A DNA stretch of 20,000 bases from Actinidia chinensis (Eukaryota; Streptophyta; Magnoliopsida; Ericales; Actinidiaceae). The stretch covers positions 3,142,080 to 3,162,079 of the forward strand of contig CM018911.1 of the NCBI GenBank assembly GCA_009663005.1, written 5' to 3'. Below, piece by piece: positions 9,721 through 19,378 of the stretch. Within the stretch, counting starts at the first letter, position 1; each line of letters begins with the position of its first letter. Under the pieces are notes generated by a model. It saw only the letters and a list, made by a program, of their open reading frames with translations, was not told the DNA's origin and did not search any database. Both the position numbers and the translations under genes were made by a program.

Positions 9721-11950
9721 ACTGTACATCTCCTTAGCAAGACAATAGTGCGACTTATTACACTTCTCAATTACAACACCTTCCTGTGTTTTAACTGTGC
9801 ATAAGTATTTTATAGATAATTTAGCATAAGAGGGCACTTGGTTGTTGGCTTCCAAGAGAGGGTAGTCATTTATTTTGATCTTGTATTGCTAAGTCCATTC
9901 TATCGTTATATATTGCTCAGACACGCAACAATTGCTTTGACTCGTGGGTATTTGTACTGTATACCCACGATTGGGGAATGGGGCATGGCAAAAATCTCAC
10001 GTCCTTCTTAAGACTTCCTCAACTCTTAGGTTTATATCTGCCCGTCTTTTAGTTCTCTCATCATGTACTTGTTTCTCCTCTTCTCTGACATACCTCACTC
10101 TCTTTCTTTCACCAGTTTCTCTATATCCCCCAGACCGTTCCCTCAGACTAAGTTGTAAAGCCTCTCCCCTACCCTTTGGATCAATAGGAAGAAATAGTCT
10201 GTCAATGTAGGGTCTTAACCACTCTCTTAAAAACCAACAATGATGTGCTGAAACGTTGAGATCTTATGGCCAGGTAAGGATGGTTGGTTAGAGATCTAGT
10301 GGAATGTCTACATGACCTTAGGAATGGAGTTTGGTGAGGCACCTTGTGCAGGTAACTTACCCTTGCATCAGTAAGGATCAAGGCTTGATGTGAGAAGGAG
10401 TCAATTGACTCTTAATGTCATCCAACAGTCTTATACAACCCGTGAATTTACCCCTTGACCTTGCGGATTGACTGAATTGTTGGAGGGTATCCTCCAACGA
10501 CACTTTTATGTGGGGGGGTGAATGTATTGTGTAATTGAGCTGTTTGGCAGGCGTGGAGGCTTGGAATGGCTTAGGTAGAGCGTAGAGAAATCGCTTATAT
10601 CGTGGTGAAGGCTGATAATGTCTGATGGTGTTTGATGGAATGGTGGGGTTAATAGGTGCTTGATAAGATTGTAGGGTTGTGTGGACAAACTACCTGTCCT
10701 TGATATGTCTTAGGGGATTTTGAAGTCTCCATTCATGCGGAGCCATCCGAAGAGTTTGGATGATCTCTACTACCACCATCGTGTGTCATAGGTTTAGGAG
10801 TTTATGGGTTTCTTGCCTCCTTGGCCATAGTGACCAACTAGCATGTTGACTTGGGCCATGCAAGGCCTCCTTTACTACGAGGAATGTATTGGGCACGATA
10901 GGGTGTTGTGCCGTTATTTGTTTCATCACACAGCTAGCACAGCCTCCACCTCTTAATGACTGTTCACTTCACACCATACTGATATTCACTATTTCGATCA
11001 TTACACTTCTGAGGGCTTTTTAATTTGATCTTGCCATGGGTGGCAAGCCTCGAATTCACATCGTCAACCTCTTTCAATTGGTATTTTCCCCCTTGTGGTT
11101 AGGCCTACCTCGGGATCTGGGTCCCTGTGGATGCCCAATCCCGAGTCAATTTGCGAGTAATCAAAATAGGGAAATAAGCTTCGTTGAGGTGCGATCGATG
11201 AAAGTGCCTGCGCCACATATGGTATTACGAATAAATTTTGTGTTAGTTGGGCGTAAGAGAGCGGTAGAGAGAGTTTGATTACATGCTACATTGGGCAAAG
11301 CCATGGTGTGGTGGCCAAATGAAAGGTAGTTGAATAAAGCTCCTTAAGAACGCTTCCAAACATTGAAAGAAGTTTTCCCCAGCAACATGGAGAAGATTGT
11401 GAGATTTGGGTTAAAGCTTCTGTTCTATTTTCGGCGAAAAGAAACTTTTTCAAGGATCTACTCTGAAAGCGTTTGCCAAGAGTGAATAGAAAATGAGTGG
11501 GCTCTCATAAGAATTGAACCATGTTCATTAGCAGTATCTTTATAAACAAAAATGGAAAAAAAGTATTGAGAAAAAGATTTCCCGTGGACAAAGAAATGTC
11601 CATCACCAATGAGCAGAATCTTACAAATTCCTGATATAAGGGCATAAGGCTTTCCGAATTACCCCATGAATTGGAGGATAGCAGTTTGCAATACCTGGTC
11701 GTATGTTCAAAGTGCGTAGTGGGGTGGGAAAAAACAATGCATGAATCGGTGCTGACGCGGCGGGTTCATGTAATCTCTGCAAATATGTTCGACACAATTG
11801 GGGAGCTCCAAGTCTCCATGGATGCTCCCCCTTCCATATTATCACCCCAAGAAGCCAATGTGGGGTGGGATTGGAGGAGGATTTTAGAGGCACTCCCACC
11901 CACAAAAATTTGGTGGGATTAGGCAAACACATTGGATTTTGTAGGGACAA
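9720..11950 (-). pseudogene. Ty3/gypsy gag polyprotein region, heavily frameshifted
   Basis: Gag forms the virus-like particle and packages the element RNA. In minus-strand order, the N-terminal part shows DYMNPPRQ (about 11790), then RPGI at 11690-11701, IHG and PY.HIRNL (to about 11630), typical of the start of Athila-type gag cores. The capsid region has T.F..WKR (about 11370), PPHHGFAQC (about 11300) and ICGAGTFIDRTS (about 11210). The linker before the protease has SLEDTLQQF at 10474-10500, then APFPNR (about 9970), PLLEANNQVPSYAK at 9820-9861 and YLCTVK. No CCHC zinc knuckle is clearly legible, which may be due to frame damage. The longest open pieces are about 100 codons, and some are shadows in other frames. 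The assignment rests on the order of these motifs between the primer-binding site and the protease. Confidence 0.75.
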
Positions 11951-12518
11951 AATTTGGGGACTCTCCCTTGTATTTGGTCTTCCATAGAAAAGATATGATC
12001 TAGGCAGACTACTAAGGAGATTTCGGGAGGCGTGTTACAGGTGCTGGGGGGTCGACTCGTATAAAGAGCGTCGAATTAAGAGCACCAGCAGATAACAAAA
12101 TGGGAAAGCTGAATAAATGAGAGGGGAAAGAGGGACCTTGGGATGACTTAAGAACTGAAGGGTTATGAAAGAGTCATACCGAGCCCAATGGGACAGCATA
12201 TAATCAATGCGCAGAATAGTATTGCCTAACTCTAGTCAACACATCCACACATAATTTTTTTTTTTTTTTTTTTAAAAGTTTTTAAAGTTTTTTTGTTGAT
12301 TATTATTATATTTTTTTTATGTGACTGGTCAGAAATTCAATAGATCAAATTTCGGTGGGTCAACAGTCAAAATTTTAATTTTGAAATTTTTTTTTTTTTT
12401 TTTTTTAATGGTCAAATTCAAAGTCAAAATTGCGGGTGGCAACATCAAAAATTTGAAATTTTGATTTGGTTTCACTTAGTTTTTTGTTTTTTTTCGATTG
12501 CTCGTTCCTTCGAATAAC
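11951..12518 (-). other. leader (5' UTR) between primer-binding site and gag
   Basis: No coding signal is visible. The stretch contains two poly-T runs (12255-12273 and 12387-12406) and AT-rich repeats of the type aaaatttgaaattttga. In an LTR retrotransposon this position holds the untranslated leader with packaging signals, but no specific signal can be identified here. Confidence 0.5.
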
Positions 12519-12537
12519 TCCCCGGCAACGGACGCCA
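12519..12537 (-). other. primer-binding site complementary to tRNA-Asp 3' end
   Basis: On the minus strand TGGCGTCCGTTGCCGGGGA lies four bases downstream of the 5' LTR end. It matches the complement of the 3' end of plant tRNA-Asp (ending CCCCGGCAACGGCGCCA) except for one inserted T after TGGCG. Athila-type elements are known to use tRNA-Asp as primer, which supports the lineage call and the minus-strand orientation. Confidence 0.85.
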
Positions 12538-13551
12538 AAACTGATTCTCGCCAAACGTGCGCTTGAGATAGACCCCCAGAGAAGGCCGGCGGGAGTAGAT
12601 ACCGGAGTACGAAGGTCGATTGACAGGGAGTATGTGTGAGCAAGAATGAAAAGTAAGAGTTGATTACCTCTCAATTACTCACAAAGGATGAACAAAAATT
12701 CTAAACAAAATTAAAAAATCTGATTGTTTTAGCATTTGTTTGAGTTCATAACAATTTGAACAATACAAAATTAAAAATAGCTGGAAATAAAAATACTTTA
12801 GTAAATTAATGTGAAATGAGCTAGGGGTATCGTTTCAATGATATTGTGTCTTGGAATTTAAAAGGTGAGATGTTTTTATAACTCAAATCTTTGGACTTCG
12901 TCATGCGATCTCGATTCGCTGAAGATTTAGCGATAAGTCTCTTGTTTCTTTTAAAAAATTCATTTTCTAAAATTAGGATCTGGTTGTTAGATTCAAGGAT
13001 GAATACACGATTCAGCATAATTATACTAAGACTAAGTTTATGTAGAAGTGTTGCCAACATAATCAATCATCCAAGTTTTCCAATAATTTATAGAAACATT
13101 GAAGATAAAAGATGATCAAAATGAATATACAACTTTGAAACCCAAAATCTCCAAATCCCACCTTTTTTTCAAAGACCTTCCACCAATCTTACAATAAAAC
13201 CCCAAGATTTAAGGATTTTAGCTATCATCTGCATTTATGAAATTCTTTGAATATAGTTTAAAGTATTATGAAGTATAAATTAAAAAGTAAAATAGATAAA
13301 ACTTACAACAATTTAGATACCCATGAATATGAAAGCCAGATTATGAAGAATATTAAATGGCAAATAAATAAATACCTAAACCAGCTAAAAGATTAATAAA
13401 AGGCGGTTGAGATCAGGAGGTATACAACTATAAAGCAATAAAACAAATAACCAATAATAGAACTGTAGCAAAAAAAATGATAAAGGAAATTTAAACCATG
13501 CTCATGTTCATAAAAAAAAAAATGGAAGTGATATATATTAAGCTAAATATA

Positions 13552-13612
13552 AGACCGTCCGGCAGGCGACAATAAACGTCCATTGTGGGTGGTTTGTCAG
13601 TAAGCGATAAAT
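13552..13612. repeat. intra-LTR direct repeat, unit A (5' LTR)
   Basis: gaccgtccggcaggcgac... through ccattgtgggtggtttgtcagtaagcgataaat matches unit A of the other LTR at 2955-3022 and unit B just to the right. Confidence 0.7.
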
Positions 13613-13658
13613 AAAAGCGATACATTAAGCACTAAACTAAAGCGATAAATAAAGCGAT

Positions 13659-13719
13659 AAAACCGTCCGGAATGGCGAAGAGAATCAATCCATTGTGGTG
13701 GTTTTCGATAACGATAAAT
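13659..13719. repeat. intra-LTR direct repeat, unit B (5' LTR)
   Basis: aaaaccgtccggaatggcgaa... through ccattgtggtggttttcgataacgataaat is the second unit of the duplication and matches 3067-3123 in the other LTR. Confidence 0.7.
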
Positions 13720-14048
13720 ATAAAAAGTACTATTCTAGTATAACAATAAACACTATATCGAGAGTGGACAATAGTTGACAGTAAAAAATTAATAGCAAAT
13801 TAACACTTGGCAACACTAAAACAATATTGGATAACTACAATAAGAGAGAGAGGTCAAAACTAAAAAATATTTAGAATCATTTAAACTCAAAATCTATCTA
13901 AACTTTCTTTTTTTTGATTTCCAAAAACAACTCTCAAGTAGAATCTAGGAAGGCCTGTGCTTTTTTTCCAAAATAATACTAACTTCTTGCTTCCTCTTCT
14001 TCTAGCACACAAAAAAAACTACTCTCCTCGTCTCTCCGCAAATACTCC

Positions 14049-14056
14049 CTTTTATA
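14049..14056 (-). promoter_or_regulatory. TATA box of the 5' LTR (TATAAAAG on minus strand)
   Basis: The context cccttattttcctataaaaggga on the minus strand is the same as in the 3' LTR at 3415-3422. As it is in the 5' LTR it would be the element's functional promoter, with transcription starting some 25-35 bases further left. Confidence 0.7.
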
Positions 14057-14438
14057 GGAAAATAAGGGAGAATCCAAGAAGGAAATAGCACGGTTGTACA
14101 AAGAGATGGAGTGCCATTTTGGCGAACAACTAAAGAATGTGCACCATTATCAAACATGAATGTTAATCAGAAGACTTTTTGAAATTGGGGGAGATGATTC
14201 TGTGTGCAGCACAACTGGCTCAATGGTATGCACCTCGTTGTCCCCCACGATTGAGTATGGTTGATTTTTTCCTCTTTAGTATGCAGTCCTTTTTTGCATG
14301 CTTATTAACCTACACAAGTAATCAACACAAAATTAATACACAAATAAAATTGAACTAAATTAAAGAAAATTAATGTAGTATTAAGTTACTAACATAGTGC
14401 GAATTAAAGATTTTATAATTACACTTTATGGTGTATCA

Positions 14439-14442
14439 TATG
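14439..14442. repeat. candidate target-site duplication, right copy (TATG)
   Basis: These four bases directly follow the CA that ends the right LTR and match those preceding the left LTR at 1952-1955. Confidence 0.4.
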
Positions 14443-14880
14443 ACATCCATGGGTCAATAACGTTGACCCGACGAGAAATTCAGTAAACCCGTGATCCGAC
14501 CATTTGTTCCTATTGGGACTACTGGTCCGGGAGTTCAGAAGTACACACTGCGTCAGAAGTAAACAAATAAGAAACACATGCGCTTTAAGTACCTTTGCCA
14601 CCCGTTGAACACGGACCCAACTCTCACTGTGGCCCTCTAACTAAAATGTTTCTCACTTTAAATCTCACTCTAATTTTAACACCTCGGGGCCCCATCATAT
14701 CTCGAGACCGTCTAATTTTTTTGTGACGATATATAGAATGAATCATGTATGTGAGCGCCCTATTGGTGCCTAGTGGAACATATAGAATCGAGCACACATG
14801 ACTAATTTTACCAACACAAATATTAACAAATTTTGTACAAATTTTTTATAATACATCGTTTGGAGAAAAATATCAAATAA
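14443..14880. other. non-coding flank with GGGTCA/GACCCG-type repeat
   Basis: No gene is recognisable. The first 100 bases contain gggtcaataacgttgacccg, cagtaaacccgtgatccgacc and ctactggtccggg, which resemble the CCGGTT-rich repeat on the other side of the LTR element. The rest is AT-rich with no visible structure. A short minus-strand frame at 14419-14601 crosses the LTR boundary and is not a credible gene. Confidence 0.45.
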
Positions 14881-14967
14881 ATCGCCCCAAAATCCCTTTC
14901 CCTTATTCCCGTTCTCCCTCCACTGTTTCGTCCCTCCTTTCCGTGTGTTGTCTACCCCTCCGCCTAT

Positions 14968-15228
14968 GTGTCAAAAAAAAAATCAGACCTATCGCATTGT
15001 GACTCCGGAGGGCACACCCACAACGCACAATACTTCTTCGCCGGAGGTACCACAACTCGCCGTCTCCTCTACCGTTGGGAGCTCGGTGGCCTACGATGTT
15101 TACAGGTGGATTACTCCAAAGACCTAGTTCAGTGCACCGTTGCTCCGAATGGATTGAGCGCAAACTGCGTCGCCAGTTTAATGGATTCCATATTCGTAGC
15201 ATTTCTAGAGAAGAGGGGGTTGAAGTAG
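14968..15228 (+). CDS. open frame of 86 codons, possible LINE ORF1 N-terminal remnant
   Basis: This frame starts with MSKKKSDLSH and runs to a stop after FLEKRGLK. The protein is mixed in composition, with SKD.VQCTVAPNGLSANCVASLMDSIFVAF in its second half, and shows no zinc knuckle or other motif I can name. Its position upstream of the LINE endonuclease and on the same strand suggests an ORF1 remnant. It could also be chance, or host sequence captured between elements. Two overlapping frames on the other phases look less protein-like. Confidence 0.3.
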   Translation: MSKKKSDLSHCDSGGHTHNAQYFFAGGTTTRRLLYRWELGGLRCLQVDYSKDLVQCTVAPNGLSANCVASLMDSIFVAFLEKRGLK

Positions 15229-15904
15229 GTACGGTTTTCCACTAAATTTTTTTGGGTGTGGTGTGTTTTTCTCATAATACTCGTGGAAATCACGCATTGT
15301 TTGTGCCTCAGGGAAATTTAGGGGCAGTCTCTTGTTGAGGTCCTACTCTACACTTGCTGGCCCTTGCTATTTCGCTTCACACTTTGTTTCCCTGGGATAT
15401 TGCTGGACAAAGGTTGTGGGGGTTCTGGATTTCTGTCATATTATGGGTTTTGTGTGGAGTTGTTTTGAGGCCGTTGTTGACCACAAGATCCTATTTGGGG
15501 TATTCCTTCAACTCTTGTCTAGCACTGTTGGTACTGTGGTTTGGGGACTGCGATTCCTGCTTGGTCAAGACAACTGGAGAGGTTATGGTCTGATTTTTTT
15601 CGAAGGGGGAGGGGCGAACCGTGTCAAGAGGCCGGCACAGAATTTATAGAGAGGAGGCCACAAACAGGGCAGGCAGGGGACCGCGAGTATTGGCGGATTG
15701 TAGATCCATCATTAGTTTTTGCCCAAACGACGTAGTCTAGAGTAAACTAGTTAGTACTAATAAGGGTTGTAAATATTTGTTTGTACATACCAGTAGCAAT
15801 TCTGTATTGATAGAATCCATATCTTTACTTTCCCAAAACTCACCATACCATCTAAATCGAATTGATGCACAATTTTTCTTTTCCAGGTATGGGCAGTGTA
15901 CACT
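15229..15904 (+). other. region between ORF1-like frame and LINE endonuclease, no firm gene
   Basis: Several overlapping plus-strand frames of 60-105 codons lie here (for example 15332-15649), rich in G, F, L and W and without recognisable domains. They may be a frameshifted ORF1 tail. A pyrimidine-rich stretch at about 15864-15885 before ccaggtatgg resembles an intron acceptor, but nothing supports a spliced gene. Confidence 0.3.
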
Positions 15905-16751
15905 ATTATGAGGGTAAACACTTTCAGGGATTAGGAAGCTGTTCTTCCAAGGATATAGAAAACTTAGAGGGGTATTAAGTAAACACATTGCAGATATTGA
16001 AGCTCAATTACATCCGTGGGATCTCCAAAGTTGGAACTACTAAAGGTGAGTGAGGATAGACTATTGTGAGCAAAGCTTACATTTGAAAGCTCAGTTTTGG
16101 AAGGTAAGTCGAAATTTGGGATAGTATGTGATTTCAAAACTCCAAAATCCTGTGGGGAGAGAAAAGGGACAAGAATCCAATTTTTTTCTTTGCCATTGCC
16201 TCTGCAGACAGAGGAGGAAGTTGCTTGGATTCGACTTATAGACTATTTATTGGTAGGTATGCCTGGCCATTATGAATAGCGAGCTGCAATTGAGCAATCG
16301 GATCAGCTTACTTACCCAAATCATTTCGGCGAATCATGGAGTGGCAGATCCGATTTAATCACAAAATGTTGAGGTTTCTGTGGAGGGGATAGTAGGATTG
16401 ATGGAGGATGCAGAGAGATTTGGTCAAACTCTTCTATGGAGGAGGCGTAGATTTGGGTAGAGCTATTCCAAATTGATGTGATTCGGAACAAGGCTCCACC
16501 AAGCCGTGGGAGGGAATTTAGTTACTTGCTTTTCAAAAAAGATGGTGAGAAAATTTCTTAAAACGTATGCCTACTTAAATCTTCGTGATTTCCATCTCAT
16601 GCTAGACCGGTTAGGAGGGCTGACTAATAATCATTTACTTTGGTTCCAAAATCGGAAAATCCAGTGGGTGTCGGAGGATAGGCCCATCAGCCTGGTGGGA
16701 AGTTTTACCAAAAATACTAAGCCAAGGCACTTACAGCTTAGATGGAAGTAA
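15905..16751 (+). pseudogene. LINE ORF2 endonuclease (AP-endonuclease-like) domain, broken
   Basis: This domain nicks the target DNA to prime reverse transcription. The N-terminal end shows GLGSCSSK (about 15928-15951), equivalent to the conserved start of L1 endonucleases. RGVLSKHIADI follows at 15966-15998 in another frame. An open frame at 16506-16751 covers the C-terminal part: LRDFHLM, then a GGLTNNH segment, WVSEDR and, in a shifted frame, LPKILS at 16705-16722 followed by LDGS. The conserved Ser-Asp-His that normally follows the LP..LS segment reads SQG here, so a catalytic histidine and aspartate appear lost. Stops and frame changes break the domain into at least three pieces. Confidence 0.65.
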
Positions 16752-17650
16752 GGTGGTTGCCAATTGGTGGGGAATAATTCGTCGGCTTAATGGGAGTGGC
16801 AGAACACTATCAAGATGAAAGATCTTGTTGCAAACTTGAAGATTGTGGGAGGAATGAAAAGAAGCGGATACTCATCAACTAGACTGTTCGCAGAAAAGCT
16901 TATTATGATTAAGTCTCAACTGGCTCTAGTTTATTTGGGAGTTCAAGAGATTTGGATTCCACTCCTTTATGGCTCAGATGGATGAATCGATAATGGTGTA
17001 TTATCAACTCAAAAAACTATCCGTGTGGTTGTAATGGTTCTCTGGTCACTAATCAAAAAACCTTTTCTCCACTCAGCCAAGGCGCCTGAGACAAGGTGAC
17101 CCTTATCATCTTGTGCGTGTTCATTCCTTGCTGACGGTAAAAGGTTCTTGCATTTATGTTCAACAAAGCTGCGATTTTGGTTGGTTTAACCAAAGGGTTT
17201 TCTGTTGGAAAACATGAGGATGTTTCTTGATATGCGACTTCACTACAGTGTCTTGCGGATTGATACGATGTGATGGTATGTGAAACGCAGTTGTATATGG
17301 TGGGAATGATAACTCATTGAGATAATAAGAGAAGTTGTTGAATGCATAATTTCTGCGGCCTGAAAATGATGAAACTACTCAACAAGACACTATCTATCCT
17401 CTGAGAGTTATGGACGTTGGTATTATCCTCGCGGTCATCATCAATATGGATATTTGCAGTTGTAGAGAACGGAAGTTTTAACATTACCAGCTGGAATGAT
17501 GCTAATTGCGTTTGACTTTGTCAATTCAGAAGCAACTGTGTAGATGGGAAGGAGGATGGAAGGCAATGGCCTACTGTTTGATTATCATAGATTTGAAAAA
17601 GCTATGCTACCCTGACGTAATCAAAATAGGGAGGATGAGTATGATATAGG
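16752..17650 (+). pseudogene. LINE ORF2 reverse transcriptase core, truncated and frameshifted
   Basis: The RT copies the LINE RNA at the nicked target. NGSLVT....FSPL leads into RLRQGDP at 17083-17103. GLTKGFSVG follows at 17183-17209, then LADDTM at 17252-17270 with one extra T inside it, which is the catalytic box with both aspartates. A (G)RLTL-like segment near 17508 fits the thumb. Only about 350 bases separate the end of the endonuclease from RLRQGDP, far less than in intact L1 ORF2, where this interval codes for several hundred residues including the first catalytic aspartate. An internal deletion of about 1 kb is therefore inferred. Confidence 0.75.
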
Positions 17651-18576
17651 ATATGTTGATTGATTTCCTCAGTAGAGATTTCTACAGTAAGGTTTGCTTT
17701 GTGATAAACAATGGTGAGGATTATCTCCCTCCCCACACGCAGATGTCCACAATGGCAGGGGGTATTGAAGGAATGCAGTTCTAAAGGGTGAATTTTTTGG
17801 AGATTGTCTGGCTCACAATAGTATTTTAGGGAGTTAAATCTTTTCATGGTTTTCTAATTATTCGAGGCATCATTGACCTCAAAAATGGAGGTGTTTGTAC
17901 GGTTTGTGAGGTTTGTTGAGCCAGCCCAGTGGATGAGTTCAAATTCACCTGGATGAGCCCAAGCAATCCGATTGGTGTCTCAACAATTGGACTATTGCAG
18001 AGTTGATTATCTCTAAGTAGAATAGGGTAACTATTAGGGTATCCTAGACTGAAAGTTTAACATTTCCTTTCCTTTGGTCTATAACACAGGATGGTAGAGT
18101 GCTGGATCGATGTGTTAGTTATGTGGATCTGGAAGGGTTGAGAGCAGTGTGTATGGGTGTGAGGCTCCAGTCAATGATAGAGTATGTTTGGTATAGAGAT
18201 TGTAGTTGAGAAGTAAGGTGGATGAGTGACACATTTGTAGATTCATATTACCGTCCTAATCGATTAGGGATTTATTGTATTATTGGCCGCAATCAGTAAA
18301 TTTCTATTGTCTTGTGTGTTTCATGATCGGTGATTCATTTTGAGCCACAACAGGGTGGTTAGCTAAAATGTGCAAACCATCTTGTTCTTTGCCCTTTGGT
18401 ATGAGAACTGGGTTGAGTGGTGAGGTGGGGGGTTTGATATGGGCTACCCCGGTTCAAAAAGCACTTGTGAAAGTGGTGGCAGAGCTGGAAATTTCAGAAG
18501 AAAAAGAATGGGCTATGGAGGTGTACAAATCCAATGCCATCTATGTAATGCGTCCATTTGTGTGTGTTCCAGAACT
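17651..18576 (+). other. LINE ORF2 C-terminal region, too decayed to assign
   Basis: The position corresponds to the ORF2 C-terminus and the start of the 3' UTR. A 95-codon frame at 18368-18655 (starting MCKPSCSLPF) runs into the 3' UTR homology and shows no known domain. No cysteine-histidine motif or RNase H-like segment is legible. Confidence 0.4.
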
Positions 18577-19152
18577 CATTCCAGACGGGATTTTTTTTTG
18601 CAAACTGATTAGATTACAAGAAGGCCTTTGGGTGAAGGTGCAATATCGAGGATAAATGTTACTTTCTTATCTATGGTACTCTTGCCCTATACATAAAAGT
18701 ATTGTGGCGGTCCTTGAAATACTGTGGTTTTGTGGATCTGTTTTCTGTTCTCTGAAGATAATTTGGGTTTTTGCTGAGTTCTGTCATTTTAAGTTGAAAT
18801 GCCCGGTGCGGTGTTGGTCAGTCTTCGGCGCGACCCTTCAAAGAAGGGCAGCAGATTTGGGAGCTTTTGGTCTACACGTGGGGTGCACTTGTAGTGCTTT
18901 GTATTCGTTATTTGCAGGCCTTGATTAACTGGAATGACTGATTGCTGTTCTTGTTTGCTGTTGTCGATGGATGGGTGCATTTGGTCTCGACCCCAGAGGA
19001 TCAACCAAAACTGTGCTGCTGTATTTTTCTTTTGATGTAGCCCTTTGTAGTTATAGGCGCGCAATTGTTTGGCGTGCACTGTCTGTGTTAATCAACTTAG
19101 ATGGCTCACACTATACCAATGGACCAGAGCTTAGTTTGTTTTTTCATGCACC
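18577..19152 (+). repeat. LINE 3' UTR, left arm of tail-to-tail inverted repeat
   Basis: This stretch aligns with the reverse complement of 19440-20000. Shared blocks include ggtgcaatatcgag.ataaatgtt, ctgttttctgttctctga, ggggtgcacttgtagtgcttt, tttgcag.ccttga, and gttataggcgc.caattgtttggcg. The match is interrupted by many small indels. Confidence 0.8.
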
Positions 19153-19378
19153 GAACCTAGAAGGGGGCCCAGCGCCCCCCCCTCACCGGACCGACCGACC
19201 CCGGCAGAGGCGCCATCGAATATGGGAGAGCATCCCCCCCCAAGAGGGGAGACGAGAGACCCCGGCTGAACGAAGACAGAAGGGGTGGGGGGCGGAGACG
19301 GCAACCCCCCCCCCCCCACCCCCCAACGTCCCCCCCCAGCCCACCGCCAGAAAGCGCCCACTGTGGACCCGTTGATTA
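19153..19378. other. GC-rich spacer with C/G tracts between the two LINE tails
   Basis: Composition changes abruptly to GC-rich, with repeated runs of seven to eleven C (for example 19305-19318). Proline- or glycine-rich frames on both strands follow from the tracts and are not supported as genes. It matches neither LINE copy. On the minus strand it begins acgggtccacagtgggcgct. Its origin is unknown. Confidence 0.5.

Larger units (their letters stand above)
1956..14438 (-). mobile_element. Athila-like Ty3/gypsy LTR retrotransposon, complete in outline but with broken coding
   Basis: Two related direct repeats of about 1.8-1.9 kb flank an interior of about 8.8 kb. On the minus strand the order is LTR, tRNA-Asp-type primer-binding site, gag, protease, reverse transcriptase, RNase H, integrase, polypurine tract, LTR. 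Integrase downstream of RNase H defines Ty3/gypsy rather than Ty1/copia. The long LTRs, large size, tRNA-Asp primer site, the protein signatures (for example AYWAIRQF and FPGKLRS in integrase) and the long stretch between integrase and the 3' LTR all point to the Athila group. All frames are interrupted, so as written the element is non-autonomous. The exact lineage is inferred from motifs, not from a phylogeny. Confidence 0.9.
12542..14438 (-). repeat. 5' LTR of the Athila-like element (right copy)
   Basis: It is homologous to 1956-3773 over its whole length, with TG...CA ends (tgattctcgcc at the left, gtgtatca at the right). The shared landmarks, in the same order in both copies, are the agagaaggccggcgg block, the cctaaaccagctaaaag block, the two ccgtccgg units, the TATA box and aacatagtgcgaattaaagat. 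It is about 80 bases longer than the other LTR, and the differences are mostly short insertions and deletions. The primer-binding site follows its 3' (left) end. Confidence 0.85.
14885..19152 (+). mobile_element. degraded L1-type LINE (non-LTR retrotransposon)
   Basis: On the plus strand the order is a possible ORF1 region, an endonuclease domain, the reverse transcriptase core and a 3' untranslated region that is shared with a second copy in inverted orientation at 19440-20000. The RT motifs RLRQGDP and LADDTM and the endonuclease segment ending LPKILS identify the family. Coding is broken throughout, and about 1 kb of RT-coding sequence appears to be missing. The 5' limit is uncertain. The 3' limit is where similarity to the second copy stops. 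Confidence 0.75.

Noticed and set aside
11671..11922. Plus-strand 83-codon frame
   Set aside because: It is antisense to gag, whose motifs (RPGI, IHG, PY.HI) read on the minus strand.
12821..13115. Overlapping frames of 74-81 codons on both strands
   Set aside because: They lie inside the 5' LTR, the matching part of the other LTR does not keep these frames open, and LTRs are non-coding.
18368..18655. 95-codon frame as a host gene
   Set aside because: It overlaps the LINE 3' UTR that is shared with the inverted copy, so it belongs to the mobile element or is chance.
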